Assembly (NCBI GenBank): GCA_964501785.1
Contig: CAZCUD010000001.1
Location: 248,001 to 312,000, forward strand
Direction: 5' to 3'
DNA: 64,000 bases
Source of the DNA: DATBSK01 sp964501785
GTDB lineage: Bacteria > Actinomycetota > Acidimicrobiia > IMCC26256 > PALSA-555
The translations under genes and the position numbers were made by a program. The stretch's first letter is position 1, and each line of letters begins with the position of its first letter. This document shows positions 49,161-57,199 of the stretch, one piece after another. Under the pieces are notes generated by a model. The model saw nothing but the letters and a program-made list of their open reading frames with translations. It had not been told where the DNA came from and ran no database searches.

Positions 49161-49943
49161 ATGGTCGGGGTGACGACGGGGCCGTGGGACCCCGATGGGC
49201 TGGTGCCCGACAGCGAGTGGGTGCGCCCGGTCGAGCGCGGTCGGCCCGCGCCACCGCCCGGTCCCGGGCCCGCACCTCGCTTCGGCGACGTCCCGCACGA
49301 GCCTCCCCGGCGCGACCCGCCGCGTCACGATCCGACCGATCCCCGCGGACGGCCGCCACCGCCACGTGACCCGACGGATCCCCGTGGTCACCCCGTGCCC
49401 CGTGACCGGACCGATCCCCGAGGCCAGCGGCGCGCGCCGCCACCCAGGGACGCGACCGACCCCCGGGGCCGGCCGGTGCCCCGCGACCCGACCGACCCGC
49501 GCGGGCAGCCTCAGATGCGGCGTCGTGGAGAAGCCTCGGTCGCCGATCCCGAGGCCGACGAGCGTCCGCGTCGACGTGGCGAGCGGGGCCGGGCAGTTCT
49601 GCCGATGGCGCCGACGTTGGCGATCGCCGGCGTGCTCGTCGTCGTGGCCTTCGTCATCGGTCGGCTCACCGGCGGCGGGGACGACGGCACCGGCGACGCG
49701 GTGCGCGCCTCGTCGGTCGAGACGACGACCACCACGGAAGCGGCGCGCACCCACACCGTGAAGTCGGGCGAGAGCCTGCTCGGCATCGCCAGCCAGTACG
49801 GCGTCACCGCCGAGGCGCTGGCCGCCGCCAACGGCATCACCAACCAGAACCACGTGTTCGTGGGTCAGGTGCTCACGATCCCCGACGCGGTCATCGAGCC
49901 CATCGCCACGACCACGACCGCGCAGGCGGGCTCCGGCCCCTGA
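49161..49943 (+). CDS. LysM protein with proline-rich cytoplasmic repeat region
   Basis: A 260-residue single-pass membrane protein. Residues 20-119 are rich in Pro/Arg/Asp and contain five repeats close to RDPTDPRGxP (56-119). A membrane helix follows at about 150-168, then a Thr-rich linker and a LysM domain (HTVKSGESLLGIASQYG, 197-241) that binds peptidoglycan glycan. Topology puts the repeats in the cytoplasm. The ATG 49161 is chosen; GTG 49170 is possible. The role may be anchoring a cytoplasmic complex to the wall. Confidence 0.82.
   Translation: MVGVTTGPWDPDGLVPDSEWVRPVERGRPAPPPGPGPAPRFGDVPHEPPRRDPPRHDPTDPRGRPPPPRDPTDPRGHPVPRDRTDPRGQRRAPPPRDATDPRGRPVPRDPTDPRGQPQMRRRGEASVADPEADERPRRRGERGRAVLPMAPTLAIAGVLVVVAFVIGRLTGGGDDGTGDAVRASSVETTTTTEAARTHTVKSGESLLGIASQYGVTAEALAAANGITNQNHVFVGQVLTIPDAVIEPIATTTTAQAGSGP
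49325..49510 (+). repeat. Tandem repeat coding for RDPTDPRGxP
   Basis: Five imperfect coding repeats of about 30-45 nt, seen as GACCCGACGGATCCC-type units, in the LysM gene. Codons differ between copies while the protein motif is kept, which points to selection on the protein. Confidence 0.7.
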
Positions 49944-49977
49944 GCCGGTTCGCGCCGGGGCGCGCCCTGCGCGAGCG

Positions 49978-51375
49978 CTAGCCGCGGGTCGTGGTCGTGG
50001 TCGGCGGGTTCAGCTGGGCCTCCTTGCCGGCGAAGCCGGGGAAGTCGTCCGCGTACTTCGAGACCTGGAAGAACCAGTTCTGGTCGATCGGGAAGCCGGC
50101 GCCGCTGTTGCGGGGGCTGAACGGTCGCAGGGCGGCGTAGGGGTTCTCGTAGTCCCACACGACCTTCCCCTTGGGCGTCACCTCGAGCACCCGACCCTGC
50201 GGGCCGTAGCCGATCAGGGTGTTGCCGTTGGGCAGGCGCTGGGCGCTCGAGACGATGGCGGCGAACTCGCCCTCGTCGTCGTCCTCGTCCTTGGGGTAGA
50301 CGCGCTTGATCTCGGCCTTGAAGCCGCCGTTCTTCTCGTCGCGCACGTAGTTGCCCTCGGCGTCGAGCTCGGGGATGACCTCGTCGACCGACGTGTACTC
50401 GCGGACGTCGGGCGCGCCGTTGTTGAGGAGGAGGATGTTGCCCTCGCCCGGGAGGCCCGGCTCGATCCACTCGGTGTCGTGCTGGAAGAACAGCTCCCGC
50501 TCGCCCTTCTTGTCGCCGTAGGCGATCGGGTTGCCGTAGCGGAACTTGAGGTCACCCGCGGGGCCCTTGGCCTCCTCGGTGGTGACGCCGTGGTCGATGA
50601 CCCACAGCTCGCTGAACGAGCGCGGGCTCAGCACGATCTCGTCGCGCTCGGCGTTGTAGTTGATGGCGTTGAGGTGGTTCCAGTCCGCCTGGCCGTTCTC
50701 GGAGTTGAGCACGTAGTTGATGTCGATCTTCTCCGGGTGCTCCGAGACGTCCTCGACGTAGTTGGGGAGGTCGGGGTCGCGGTCTTGCACCATGTGGTCC
50801 CAGACCCGCCACTCCCAGACGACCTGGTCGGTCGTCGGGTCGTACTCGACGATCTTGTCGGGCCACAGCTCGTCGTCGGGGAGCAGCTCGGGGTCGCGTC
50901 CCATCGCGAGGGCCTCGTCGCCGGGGATGCGCTCCCAGAGCATCGCGAGGACGTTGCCGTTGGGGAGCACGTCGATCTCGTGGTGCTGCATCACGTTGTC
51001 GTCGGCGAAGTCCTTCTGCCACAGCTCGCGCCCGTCCCACGACAGCGCCTCGATGCGACCGCCCGCGCCCTGGCCCTCGGCAAAGGTGCCCCGGATCTCG
51101 AGGTTGCCCCCGCGCACGAGGGTGCCGTCCTCGAGCAGCTGCTGGGACAGGCCCGGTCGGGTGCTGGTGCGCCACTGCTTGGCGACCCGCCCGTCGGGAG
51201 CGACCAGGTAGGTGTACTGCTGCTCGAAGGGGGCGATCAGCAGGTACCCGTCGGCGGGGTTCTCGTTGACCCGCACGCCGGGGTCGTCGGGCCCGATGTC
51301 CTGGGCCGCCGCCGCTCCTGCGGTCAGACCGATCGCCAGGGCGGCGATCGCCACCACGCGCACACTTCGATGCAT
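49978..51375 (-). CDS. Exported arylsulfotransferase (ASST)-like protein
   Basis: A 465-residue protein with a signal (1-24, ending GAAAA). Repeated beta-propeller blades are seen: HHEIDVLPNGNVLAMLWE, DWNHLNAINYN, FFQHDTEWIEPGLPGEGNILLLNNG and QRLPNGNTLIGYGPQGRVLEV. This matches the bacterial arylsulfotransferase family, a six-bladed propeller that moves sulfate between phenols, with catalytic His in the HDTEW/NHLN blocks. Bacterial homologues outside enterics are of unknown substrate. The ATG has GAGGGG upstream; the protein ends in a Thr-rich tail. Confidence 0.82.
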   Translation of the reverse strand: MHRSVRVVAIAALAIGLTAGAAAAQDIGPDDPGVRVNENPADGYLLIAPFEQQYTYLVAPDGRVAKQWRTSTRPGLSQQLLEDGTLVRGGNLEIRGTFAEGQGAGGRIEALSWDGRELWQKDFADDNVMQHHEIDVLPNGNVLAMLWERIPGDEALAMGRDPELLPDDELWPDKIVEYDPTTDQVVWEWRVWDHMVQDRDPDLPNYVEDVSEHPEKIDINYVLNSENGQADWNHLNAINYNAERDEIVLSPRSFSELWVIDHGVTTEEAKGPAGDLKFRYGNPIAYGDKKGERELFFQHDTEWIEPGLPGEGNILLLNNGAPDVREYTSVDEVIPELDAEGNYVRDEKNGGFKAEIKRVYPKDEDDDEGEFAAIVSSAQRLPNGNTLIGYGPQGRVLEVTPKGKVVWDYENPYAALRPFSPRNSGAGFPIDQNWFFQVSKYADDFPGFAGKEAQLNPPTTTTTRG

Positions 51376-51468
51376 CCGGTTTCCCCTCGTCCGCCCGGCC
51401 CCCACGGCGGGCGGCGGGCAGCATGCCACAGGCGGGACCCCCGTCTCATGGCGCGGTCGACACCCCCT

Positions 51469-51510
51469 GGTTGCGTCGCTCACCGTCGTACGGCGGGTCG
51501 AGCGACGCAT
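51469..51510. repeat. Palindrome family B copy 3
   Basis: GGTTGCGTCGCTCACC, a GTCGTAC centre, and GGGTCGAGCGACGCAT. The outer arms ATGCGTCGCTC and GAGCGACGCAT pair; the layout matches the right part of the 92-bp copy. It lies upstream of the aldehyde dehydrogenase gene. Confidence 0.75.
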
Positions 51511-51523
51511 CGTGACGAGCCAT

Positions 51524-51538
51524 CTGACGGCCCGTCAG
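51524..51538. promoter_or_regulatory. Operator-like palindrome before aldehyde dehydrogenase 2
   Basis: CTGACGG-c-CCGTCAG, 7-bp perfect arms, 53 nt before the GTG at 51592. The half-site CTGAC is shared with the palindrome at the CoA-transferase operon start (36190-36209). Confidence 0.5.
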
Positions 51539-51591
51539 GCGCGCGATAGCGTCGCTCGCCGGATCACGAGGCGATGCGTCAGGAGACGACC

Positions 51592-53052
51592 GTGGCGAAC
51601 GACACGCAGGTGCGCGACCAGCTCTTCATCGGCGGCGAGTGGGTCGCGCCCAAGAGCAAGGACACGATCGACGTCATCTCCCCGCACAGCGAAGAGGTGA
51701 TCGGGACCGTGCCCGACGCCTCGCCCGCCGACATCGACGCCGCGGTCGCGGCCGCGCGCGCGGCGTTCGACGAGGGTCCGTGGCCGCGGATGATGCCGAC
51801 CGAGCGCGCCGAGGGCATCAAGCGCCTGTCCGCCGCGCTCCAGGCCCGCTCCGAGGACCTCGCCCAGACCATCTCCGCGCAGAACGGCTCGCCGATCCAG
51901 TGGTCGATCATGGGCCAGGTCTTCTCCGCCACGATGGTCCTCGACACCTACGCGGGCCTCGCGTCCACGTACCAGTGGGAGGACGACCGCACCGGTGCGC
52001 TCGGCTCGCCGGTGCGGGTGCGGCGGGCGCCGGTGGGCGTCGCGGCCGGGATCATCCCGTGGAACGTGCCCCTCTTCATCTGCGCGCTCAAGCTCGGCCC
52101 CGCGATGGCGGCCGGCGTCCCGATCGTCCTCAAGGTCGCGCCCGAGACGCCGCTCGACGCGTACAAGCTCGCCGAGGCGGTCATCGAGGCCGACCTGCCG
52201 CCGGGCGTCATCAACATCGTCGCCGCGAGCCGCGAGAACAGCGAGCACATCCTGCGTCACCCCGGCATCGACAAGATCAGCTTCACCGGCTCGTCGGCGG
52301 TCGGGAAGCACATCGGCGAGGTCGCAGGCGGCCAGCTCAAGCGCTTCACGCTCGAGCTCGGTGGCAAGTCGGCCGCGATCATCCTCGACGACTGGGAGGT
52401 CGAGGACGCGGGGCTCCAGCAGCTCATGGACTCCGGCCTGATGAACAACGGCCAGGCCTGCGGCGCGCAGACCCGCATCCTCGTCAGCAAGAACAAGTAC
52501 GACGAGGTGGTCGACGCGCTCGGCTCGAAGGTCGGCGCGCTCAAGGTGGGTGACCCGCTCGACCTCGAGACCCAGATCGGGCCGGTCGTCGCCGAGCGCC
52601 AGCGCGACCGGATCAAGGGCTTCCTCGACGCCGGCAAGAGCGCCGGCGCACGCGCGGTGGCCGGTGGCGGCACGCCGGCCGATCTCGACAAGGGCTGGTA
52701 CATCGAGCCCACGGTGTTCGCCGACGTGACCAACGACATGTCGATCGCGCGCGAGGAGATCTTCGGTCCGGTCCTGTCGGTCATCAAGTACGACGACGAG
52801 GCGGACGCGGTCAAGATCGCCAACGACTCCGACTACGGGCTGTGCGGCTCGGTGTGGACCGCGGACCCCGAGCACGGCGCCGCGGTGGGCGCCCAGGTGC
52901 GCACCGGCGTGGTAGCGATCAACTCGGCGATGATCCTCGACTTCAACGCCCCGTTCGGCGGGTTCAAGCAGTCGGGAATCGGCCGCGAGCTCGGCCCCGA
53001 GGGCATCGACCCGTACACCGAGCTGCAGACGATCATCCTCCCGGCGGGGTGA
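51592..53052 (+). CDS. Aldehyde dehydrogenase, copy 2
   Basis: A 486-residue aldehyde dehydrogenase. Cys290 in NNGQACGAQTR is the catalytic nucleophile, Glu255 in TLELGGKSA the general base, and IIPWNVPLF with SFTGSSAVGKH the NAD site. It is about 40% similar by eye to copy 1 (45122). AGGAGA with a 5-nt gap supports the GTG at 51592 over the ATG at 51574. A small secreted protein overlaps its stop, and an LLM oxidoreductase follows, so the three may form a catabolic unit. Substrate unknown. Confidence 0.93.
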   Translation: MANDTQVRDQLFIGGEWVAPKSKDTIDVISPHSEEVIGTVPDASPADIDAAVAAARAAFDEGPWPRMMPTERAEGIKRLSAALQARSEDLAQTISAQNGSPIQWSIMGQVFSATMVLDTYAGLASTYQWEDDRTGALGSPVRVRRAPVGVAAGIIPWNVPLFICALKLGPAMAAGVPIVLKVAPETPLDAYKLAEAVIEADLPPGVINIVAASRENSEHILRHPGIDKISFTGSSAVGKHIGEVAGGQLKRFTLELGGKSAAIILDDWEVEDAGLQQLMDSGLMNNGQACGAQTRILVSKNKYDEVVDALGSKVGALKVGDPLDLETQIGPVVAERQRDRIKGFLDAGKSAGARAVAGGGTPADLDKGWYIEPTVFADVTNDMSIAREEIFGPVLSVIKYDDEADAVKIANDSDYGLCGSVWTADPEHGAAVGAQVRTGVVAINSAMILDFNAPFGGFKQSGIGRELGPEGIDPYTELQTIILPAG

Positions 53053-53510
53053 CCAGGCGCACCCGTCGGCGCGCGGCACGCGCCGGTCTCGGCGCGGTCG
53101 TCACCGTGCTCGTGCTGGCGCTCGCGGCGCCCCTGGGGGCGGCGACGGCCGACGAGTGGCGTGCGGACGCGGACGCGGTCTGTCGCGACGGCAACGTCGC
53201 GGTCTCGGCGTCGCTGTCGGCCGTGTTCCCCCCGGGGCTGCCCCAGCCGCCGTCGACCGACGACCTGAAGCTGCTCTCGTCGACGGCCGCGCCGCTGTTC
53301 CAGGCCCAGCACGACCTGATCGCCGAGCTCGACCGGCCCGCGAAGCTGCGGCGGAAGATCAAGCGGCTGCTGCGCGCGTTCCAGGAGGGCGTCGACACGA
53401 TCGCGGCGGGCGCCGAGTCGGGCGCGGTGACCGTCGAGGAGCTCGACGATGCGCTGCTGCCCGCGGCGAAGCAGGCGAAGAGGCTCGGACTGAAGGTCTG
53501 CGGAGCATGA
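53049..53510 (+). CDS. Small secreted helical protein
   Basis: A 153-residue exported protein with an Arg-rich twin-basic start (RRTRRRAARAG) and a hydrophobic stretch (about 14-32, ending AATA). The mature part has a Cys near each end (AVCRDGN and LKVCGA) and is otherwise helical. No domain is recognised. GTG 53049 overlaps the aldehyde dehydrogenase stop by 4 nt. Function unknown. A family C hairpin directly follows the stop. Confidence 0.7.
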   Translation: MTRRTRRRAARAGLGAVVTVLVLALAAPLGAATADEWRADADAVCRDGNVAVSASLSAVFPPGLPQPPSTDDLKLLSSTAAPLFQAQHDLIAELDRPAKLRRKIKRLLRAFQEGVDTIAAGAESGAVTVEELDDALLPAAKQAKRLGLKVCGA

Positions 53511-53549
53511 TGCGCCGCTCGGCTACCGGAACGGTGGTTGAGATGCGCA
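53511..53549. repeat. Palindrome family C, copy 1
   Basis: A 39-bp hairpin: TGCGCCGCTC...GAGATGCGCA outer arms and ACCG/CGGT inside. The same length and layout is at 57161-57199. It follows the small secreted protein stop, so termination is plausible. Confidence 0.75.
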
Positions 53550-53574
53550 TCGAGGAGAAGGGGGACACGGATCG

Positions 53575-54549
53575 ATGGTGATGTCATTGGCGCGGTTCAA
53601 CTGCGTGCAGCCGGGCGTGGAGCCCGAGGAGATGGCGAAGCGCTACCAGGCGTTCGTCGACATGGCGGAGTACGCCGACCAGCACGGCTTCGCGATGATC
53701 ACCCTCGAGGAGCACCACGGCGCGGAGAACGGCTGGAGCCCGTCACCGCTGGTGATGGCCGGGCTGGTGTTCGGCCGGTGCAAGAGCATCGGCATCTCGC
53801 TGTCCGCGCTCCTCGTGCCGCTGCACGACCCGCTGCGCATCGCCGAGGACCTCGCGGTGCTCGACCTCGCGAGCGGCGGGCGGATGACGACCATCGCGGG
53901 CATCGGCTACCGCCCCGAGGAGTACGCCGCGCACGGGAAGGACTGGTCGAAGCGCGGCGCGCTGATGGACGAGTGCATCGACACGATCCTCAAGGCGTGG
54001 ACCGGTGAGCCGTTCGAGCACGAGGGCACGACGGTGCGCGTCACGCCCGTCCCCGTCACGAAGCCGCACCCGATGCTGCTCATCGGCGGCACCAGCAAGC
54101 CGGCGGCCCGGCGTGCCGCGCGCTTCGGGCTCCCGATGTTCCCTGCCGCGCACCTCCCCGAGCTCGAGGCGTACTACTACGAGCAGTGCAAGGAGCACGG
54201 GACGCAGGGCTTCTGCATGATGCCGGGCGCCGACACGGTGATGGTCCACGTCGCGGACGATCCCGACAAGACCTGGGCCGAGCTGGGCCAGCACTTCTTC
54301 CACGAGGCGTCGACGTACCACTCGTGGCAGACCCCCGACATCAAGTCGGCGGTGCACTCCCAGGCGACGAACGTCGACGAGCTCCGGGCCGAGGGGATCT
54401 ACCAGGTGCTCACGCCCGAGGAGTGCGCGGCGCGCGCGCAGGAGACCGGGGCCGTCAACCTGCATCCCCTCGTCGGCGGCATGCCGATCGACGCCGGGTG
54501 GGAGAGCCTGCGCCTCTACTGCGAGCAGGTGCTGCCGAAGGTGTCCTAG
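53575..54549 (+). CDS. LLM-class flavin-dependent oxidoreductase
   Basis: A 324-residue luciferase-like oxidoreductase: FAMITLEEHHGAENGWSPSPLVMAGLVFG, PLRIAEDLAVLDLASGGRMTTIAGIGYR and KPHPMLLIGGTSKPAARRAARFG are family blocks. EHHG is typical of the alkanal monooxygenase/F420 branch. It may use FMN or F420. ATG 53575 follows AAGGGGGA. The catabolic context (aldehyde dehydrogenase upstream) fits oxidation of an unknown organic substrate. The next genes, xseAB, are unrelated. Confidence 0.87.
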   Translation: MVMSLARFNCVQPGVEPEEMAKRYQAFVDMAEYADQHGFAMITLEEHHGAENGWSPSPLVMAGLVFGRCKSIGISLSALLVPLHDPLRIAEDLAVLDLASGGRMTTIAGIGYRPEEYAAHGKDWSKRGALMDECIDTILKAWTGEPFEHEGTTVRVTPVPVTKPHPMLLIGGTSKPAARRAARFGLPMFPAAHLPELEAYYYEQCKEHGTQGFCMMPGADTVMVHVADDPDKTWAELGQHFFHEASTYHSWQTPDIKSAVHSQATNVDELRAEGIYQVLTPEECAARAQETGAVNLHPLVGGMPIDAGWESLRLYCEQVLPKVS

Positions 54550-54569
54550 CCCGGCGCGAGACTGCGCCG

Positions 54570-55955
54570 GTGCTGCCCTTCGACGACGAGCCGGCGATCG
54601 ACCCCGCGGTCGACCACGACACCGACGCGGGCCGCGCCGCCGGCGGCCGGGTCGACCCCGAGCCCACCTACTCCGTCGCCGAGCTCAACGGCGCGATCGC
54701 CGAGGCGCTGGTCGACGCCCTGCCTCGCCAGGTCTGGGTGCGGGGCGAGGTCGCGCAGCATCGGGTCTCGGGCAACGGCCACGCGTACTTCGACCTGTGC
54801 GAGAAGGCGGAGCGACGCGACCACGTGCGGGCGAAGCTGTCGGTCGCCCTGTTCCGCAACCAGCGGGCCGCCGTCAACGCGACCCTGCGCGAGGCGGGGG
54901 TGAAGCTGGGCGAAGGCGTCGAGGTGCGGGTCAGGGGTCGGGTCGACTTCTACTCGCCGACCGGCCGCGTGCAGCTGATCATGGACGCGGTCGACCCCGT
55001 GTTCACGGTCGGCAAGCTCGCCGCCGAGCGCGCTCGTGTGCTCCAGGCCCTCGCGAGCGAGGGGCTCCTCGAGCGCCAGCGCGCGCTCGTGCTCCCGCCC
55101 GTGCCGTTGCGCATCGGGCTCGTGACGAGTCGCGACAGCGCGGCGTACCACGACTTCGTGCACGAGCTCGACGGCAGCGGTCACGCGTTCCGCGTCTACC
55201 CGGTCGACGTGCGAGTGCAGGGCCAGGGTGCGGATCGTCGGATCATGTACGGCCTGCGGCGCCTGGCCGCGGTCGACCTCGACGCGATCGTCGTTGTGCG
55301 CGGCGGCGGCGCGCGCAGCGACCTCGCGGCGTTCGACTCCGAGCACCTGGCGCGCCTGATCGCCGACCTGCCGATCCCGGTGATCGCGGGCGTCGGCCAC
55401 GAGATCGACCGCACGGTCGTCGACGAGGTCGCGCACGTCTCGGCCAAGACGCCGACCGCGGCAGCGGCGCTGCTCGTCGAGCTCGTCGACGGCTACTGCG
55501 AGCAGCTCGCTCGGATCGCCCACCGCGTGTCGCTCCGTGCTCGGAGCGCGTGCGCGCTCGCGGGGCGCGACACGACCGACCTCGGCCGTCGCCTCGCGCG
55601 CGCGGTGCCGGTCGCGCTGGCGCGCGAGCGTCACGTGCTCGACGGGCACCGGCACCGGATCGGGGAGCGGGCCCGGCGGCGGGTCCGCGATGCCGACGCG
55701 CGGGTCGTCGAGCAGCAGCGGGCGCTCGTGACCGGCGCCCGTGGCCTCCTGCGCGACTCGACGAGCCGGGCCGACCTCGCGGCGGCCCGGCTGCGGCTGC
55801 TCGATCCCCAGCGGGTGCTCGAGCGCGGCTACACCATCACGCGGACCGACGACGGACATCTGGTGCGAGGAGCTCGTGACGTGGCGAGTGACACGATCCT
55901 GATCACCGAGACCGCCGACGGCTCGGTGCGCAGCAAGGTGGTCGACGACTCGTGA
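54570..55955 (+). CDS. xseA: Exonuclease VII large subunit
   Basis: A 461-residue XseA. The N-terminal OB-fold is seen as SVAELNGAIAEALVDALPRQVWVRGEV with GHAYFDLCEKAERR; the catalytic middle has GLVTSRDSAAYHDF, IVVVRGGGARSDLAAFDSEHLARLIADLPIPVIAGVGHEIDRTVVDEVAHVSAKTPTAAA, the core nuclease signature. A coiled coil precedes the end (GYTITRTDDGHLVRG). It degrades single-stranded DNA with XseB. The GTG start gives the expected length; the frame upstream is unrelated. It overlaps xseB by 4 nt. Confidence 0.96.
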   Translation: MLPFDDEPAIDPAVDHDTDAGRAAGGRVDPEPTYSVAELNGAIAEALVDALPRQVWVRGEVAQHRVSGNGHAYFDLCEKAERRDHVRAKLSVALFRNQRAAVNATLREAGVKLGEGVEVRVRGRVDFYSPTGRVQLIMDAVDPVFTVGKLAAERARVLQALASEGLLERQRALVLPPVPLRIGLVTSRDSAAYHDFVHELDGSGHAFRVYPVDVRVQGQGADRRIMYGLRRLAAVDLDAIVVVRGGGARSDLAAFDSEHLARLIADLPIPVIAGVGHEIDRTVVDEVAHVSAKTPTAAAALLVELVDGYCEQLARIAHRVSLRARSACALAGRDTTDLGRRLARAVPVALARERHVLDGHRHRIGERARRRVRDADARVVEQQRALVTGARGLLRDSTSRADLAAARLRLLDPQRVLERGYTITRTDDGHLVRGARDVASDTILITETADGSVRSKVVDDS

Positions 55956-56224
55956 GCCCGGCGAAGAAGCCCCCGACCGACTCCGGCGACGCCCTCGGCT
56001 ACGCCGAGGCGATGGTCGAGCTGGAGACGATCCTCGACGAGCTCGAGGGTGACCACCTCGACGTCGACGTCCTGGCCGAGCGGGTCCGGCGGGCCAGCGA
56101 GCTCCTCACGCTGTGCCGAGACCGGATCTCACGGGCCCAGGCCGACGTCGACCGGATCGTCGCCGACCTCGACGAGTTCGACGTGCCCGATCCCGACGAT
56201 CCCGAGGCCGACGAGGCGTTCTAG
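55952..56224 (+). CDS. xseB: Exonuclease VII small subunit
   Basis: A 90-residue helical protein: GYAEAMVELETILDELEGDHLDVDVLAERVRRASELLTLCRDRI is the XseB signature, which binds the coiled coil of XseA. The tail DEFDVPDPDDPEADEAF is acidic. GTG 55952 overlaps the xseA stop (GTGA). The inverted repeat at 56238-56262 after the stop is the likely end of the operon. Confidence 0.94.
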   Translation: MSPAKKPPTDSGDALGYAEAMVELETILDELEGDHLDVDVLAERVRRASELLTLCRDRISRAQADVDRIVADLDEFDVPDPDDPEADEAF

Positions 56225-56237
56225 CCCTCCACACGCC

Positions 56238-56262
56238 CAATTCGCGCCCTCCGCGCGAATTG
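56238..56262 (+). terminator. Hairpin after xseB
   Basis: CAATTCGCGC (56238-56247) and GCGCGAATTG (56253-56262) form a perfect 10-bp stem with a 5-nt loop, 13 nt after the xseB stop. Confidence 0.75.
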
Positions 56263-56283
56263 GCGCTCAAGACCGGCCCCGGG

Positions 56284-56302
56284 GCCTCCGAAGTTCGGAG
56301 GC
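56284..56302 (+). promoter_or_regulatory. Palindrome abutting the L,D-transpeptidase start
   Basis: GCCTCCGAA-g-TTCGGAGGC ends on the base before the ATG at 56303. CGGAGG in the right arm is a ribosome-site sequence but only 1 nt from the ATG, and it would be hidden in the hairpin. It could be an operator or an RNA switch; the function is unclear. Confidence 0.5.
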
Positions 56303-57148
56303 ATGGGAGGTCGGGACCGGAACCGGGATCGCAGCGGGCGTTGGCCGCTGGCCCTTGCCGCAGTTGGGCTCTCGGCGGTCGGCGCCGGGCTGCTGGGGCC
56401 GACCGTGGCCGGTGCGGCGTCGGCGCCCACCGCGGGGGCGACCACGGAGCGTGAGCGTCCGGCCCGGGTGGCGAACGCCCGGACCCTGAGCGCCAGCCTG
56501 GTCGAGTCGGCCCTGCCGGCCGACCTCCGCGCGACCCTCGCGATCCAGCGGATCGTCACCCCGATCGACGGTGGCGACCTGGCGCTGTACCCGGCCCCTG
56601 GGGCGACCGAGCCCAGCCACGTCCTCCCGGCGATCAACGAGCTCGGCTCGCCGCTGCACCTGCTGACCGTGAAGGCCGTCGGTGACTGGTACGAGGTGCT
56701 GGTCCCGACCCGACCGAACGACGACACCGCCTGGGTGCCCGCCGCCGCACTCGCCGTGAGCACTCCCCAGTTCCGCGTCGAGCTGAGCCTCTCGGGGTAC
56801 GAGCTGAAGGTGATCTCGATCGCCGACGGGTCGGTCGTGATGACCAGCCCGATCGGCATCGGCGCGCCGTCGTCGCCGACGCCGACCGGCCTGTTCTTCG
56901 TCCGGGACCACTTCCCGACCGAGGGGGGCAACCACCCCTACGGTCCGTTCGCGTTCGGCCTCTCGGGACACTCCGACGTGCACATGCAGTTCGGCACCGG
57001 GGACGGGCGCATCGCGATCCACGGCACGAACCAGCCGTCGAGCATCGGCGCCGCGGTGTCGAACGGCTGCCCCCACGTCCCCAACGACGTGGTGCTCGCG
57101 CTCATCCCCTACCTGCCGCTCGGCACCCCCGTCCTCATCACGCCCTGA
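56303..57148 (+). CDS. Exported L,D-transpeptidase (YkuD)
   Basis: A 281-residue envelope protein: an N-terminal membrane/signal segment (about 15-38), an SH3-like domain (about 82-152, ending WVPAAALAV) and a YkuD domain from 157. The catalytic block is RIAIHGTNQPSSIGAAVSNGCPHVPND with His240 and Cys256; the usual SHGC-[IV]-R is SNGC-P-H, so the conserved Arg is missing while Cys and His are kept. It probably makes 3-3 peptidoglycan cross-links. A palindrome abuts the start codon. Confidence 0.88.
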   Translation: MGGRDRNRDRSGRWPLALAAVGLSAVGAGLLGPTVAGAASAPTAGATTERERPARVANARTLSASLVESALPADLRATLAIQRIVTPIDGGDLALYPAPGATEPSHVLPAINELGSPLHLLTVKAVGDWYEVLVPTRPNDDTAWVPAAALAVSTPQFRVELSLSGYELKVISIADGSVVMTSPIGIGAPSSPTPTGLFFVRDHFPTEGGNHPYGPFAFGLSGHSDVHMQFGTGDGRIAIHGTNQPSSIGAAVSNGCPHVPNDVVLALIPYLPLGTPVLITP

Positions 57149-57160
57149 CATCTCTTCATG

Positions 57161-57199
57161 TGCGTATCTGAACCACCGAAACGGTGATTCAGATGCGCA
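57161..57199. terminator. Palindrome family C, copy 2, between convergent genes
   Basis: TGCGTATCTGAACCACCG pairs with CGGTGATTCAGATGCGCA around AAA, with two mismatches. It lies just after the L,D-transpeptidase and just before the stop of the convergent DUF4234-like gene, so it can end both. Confidence 0.8.
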
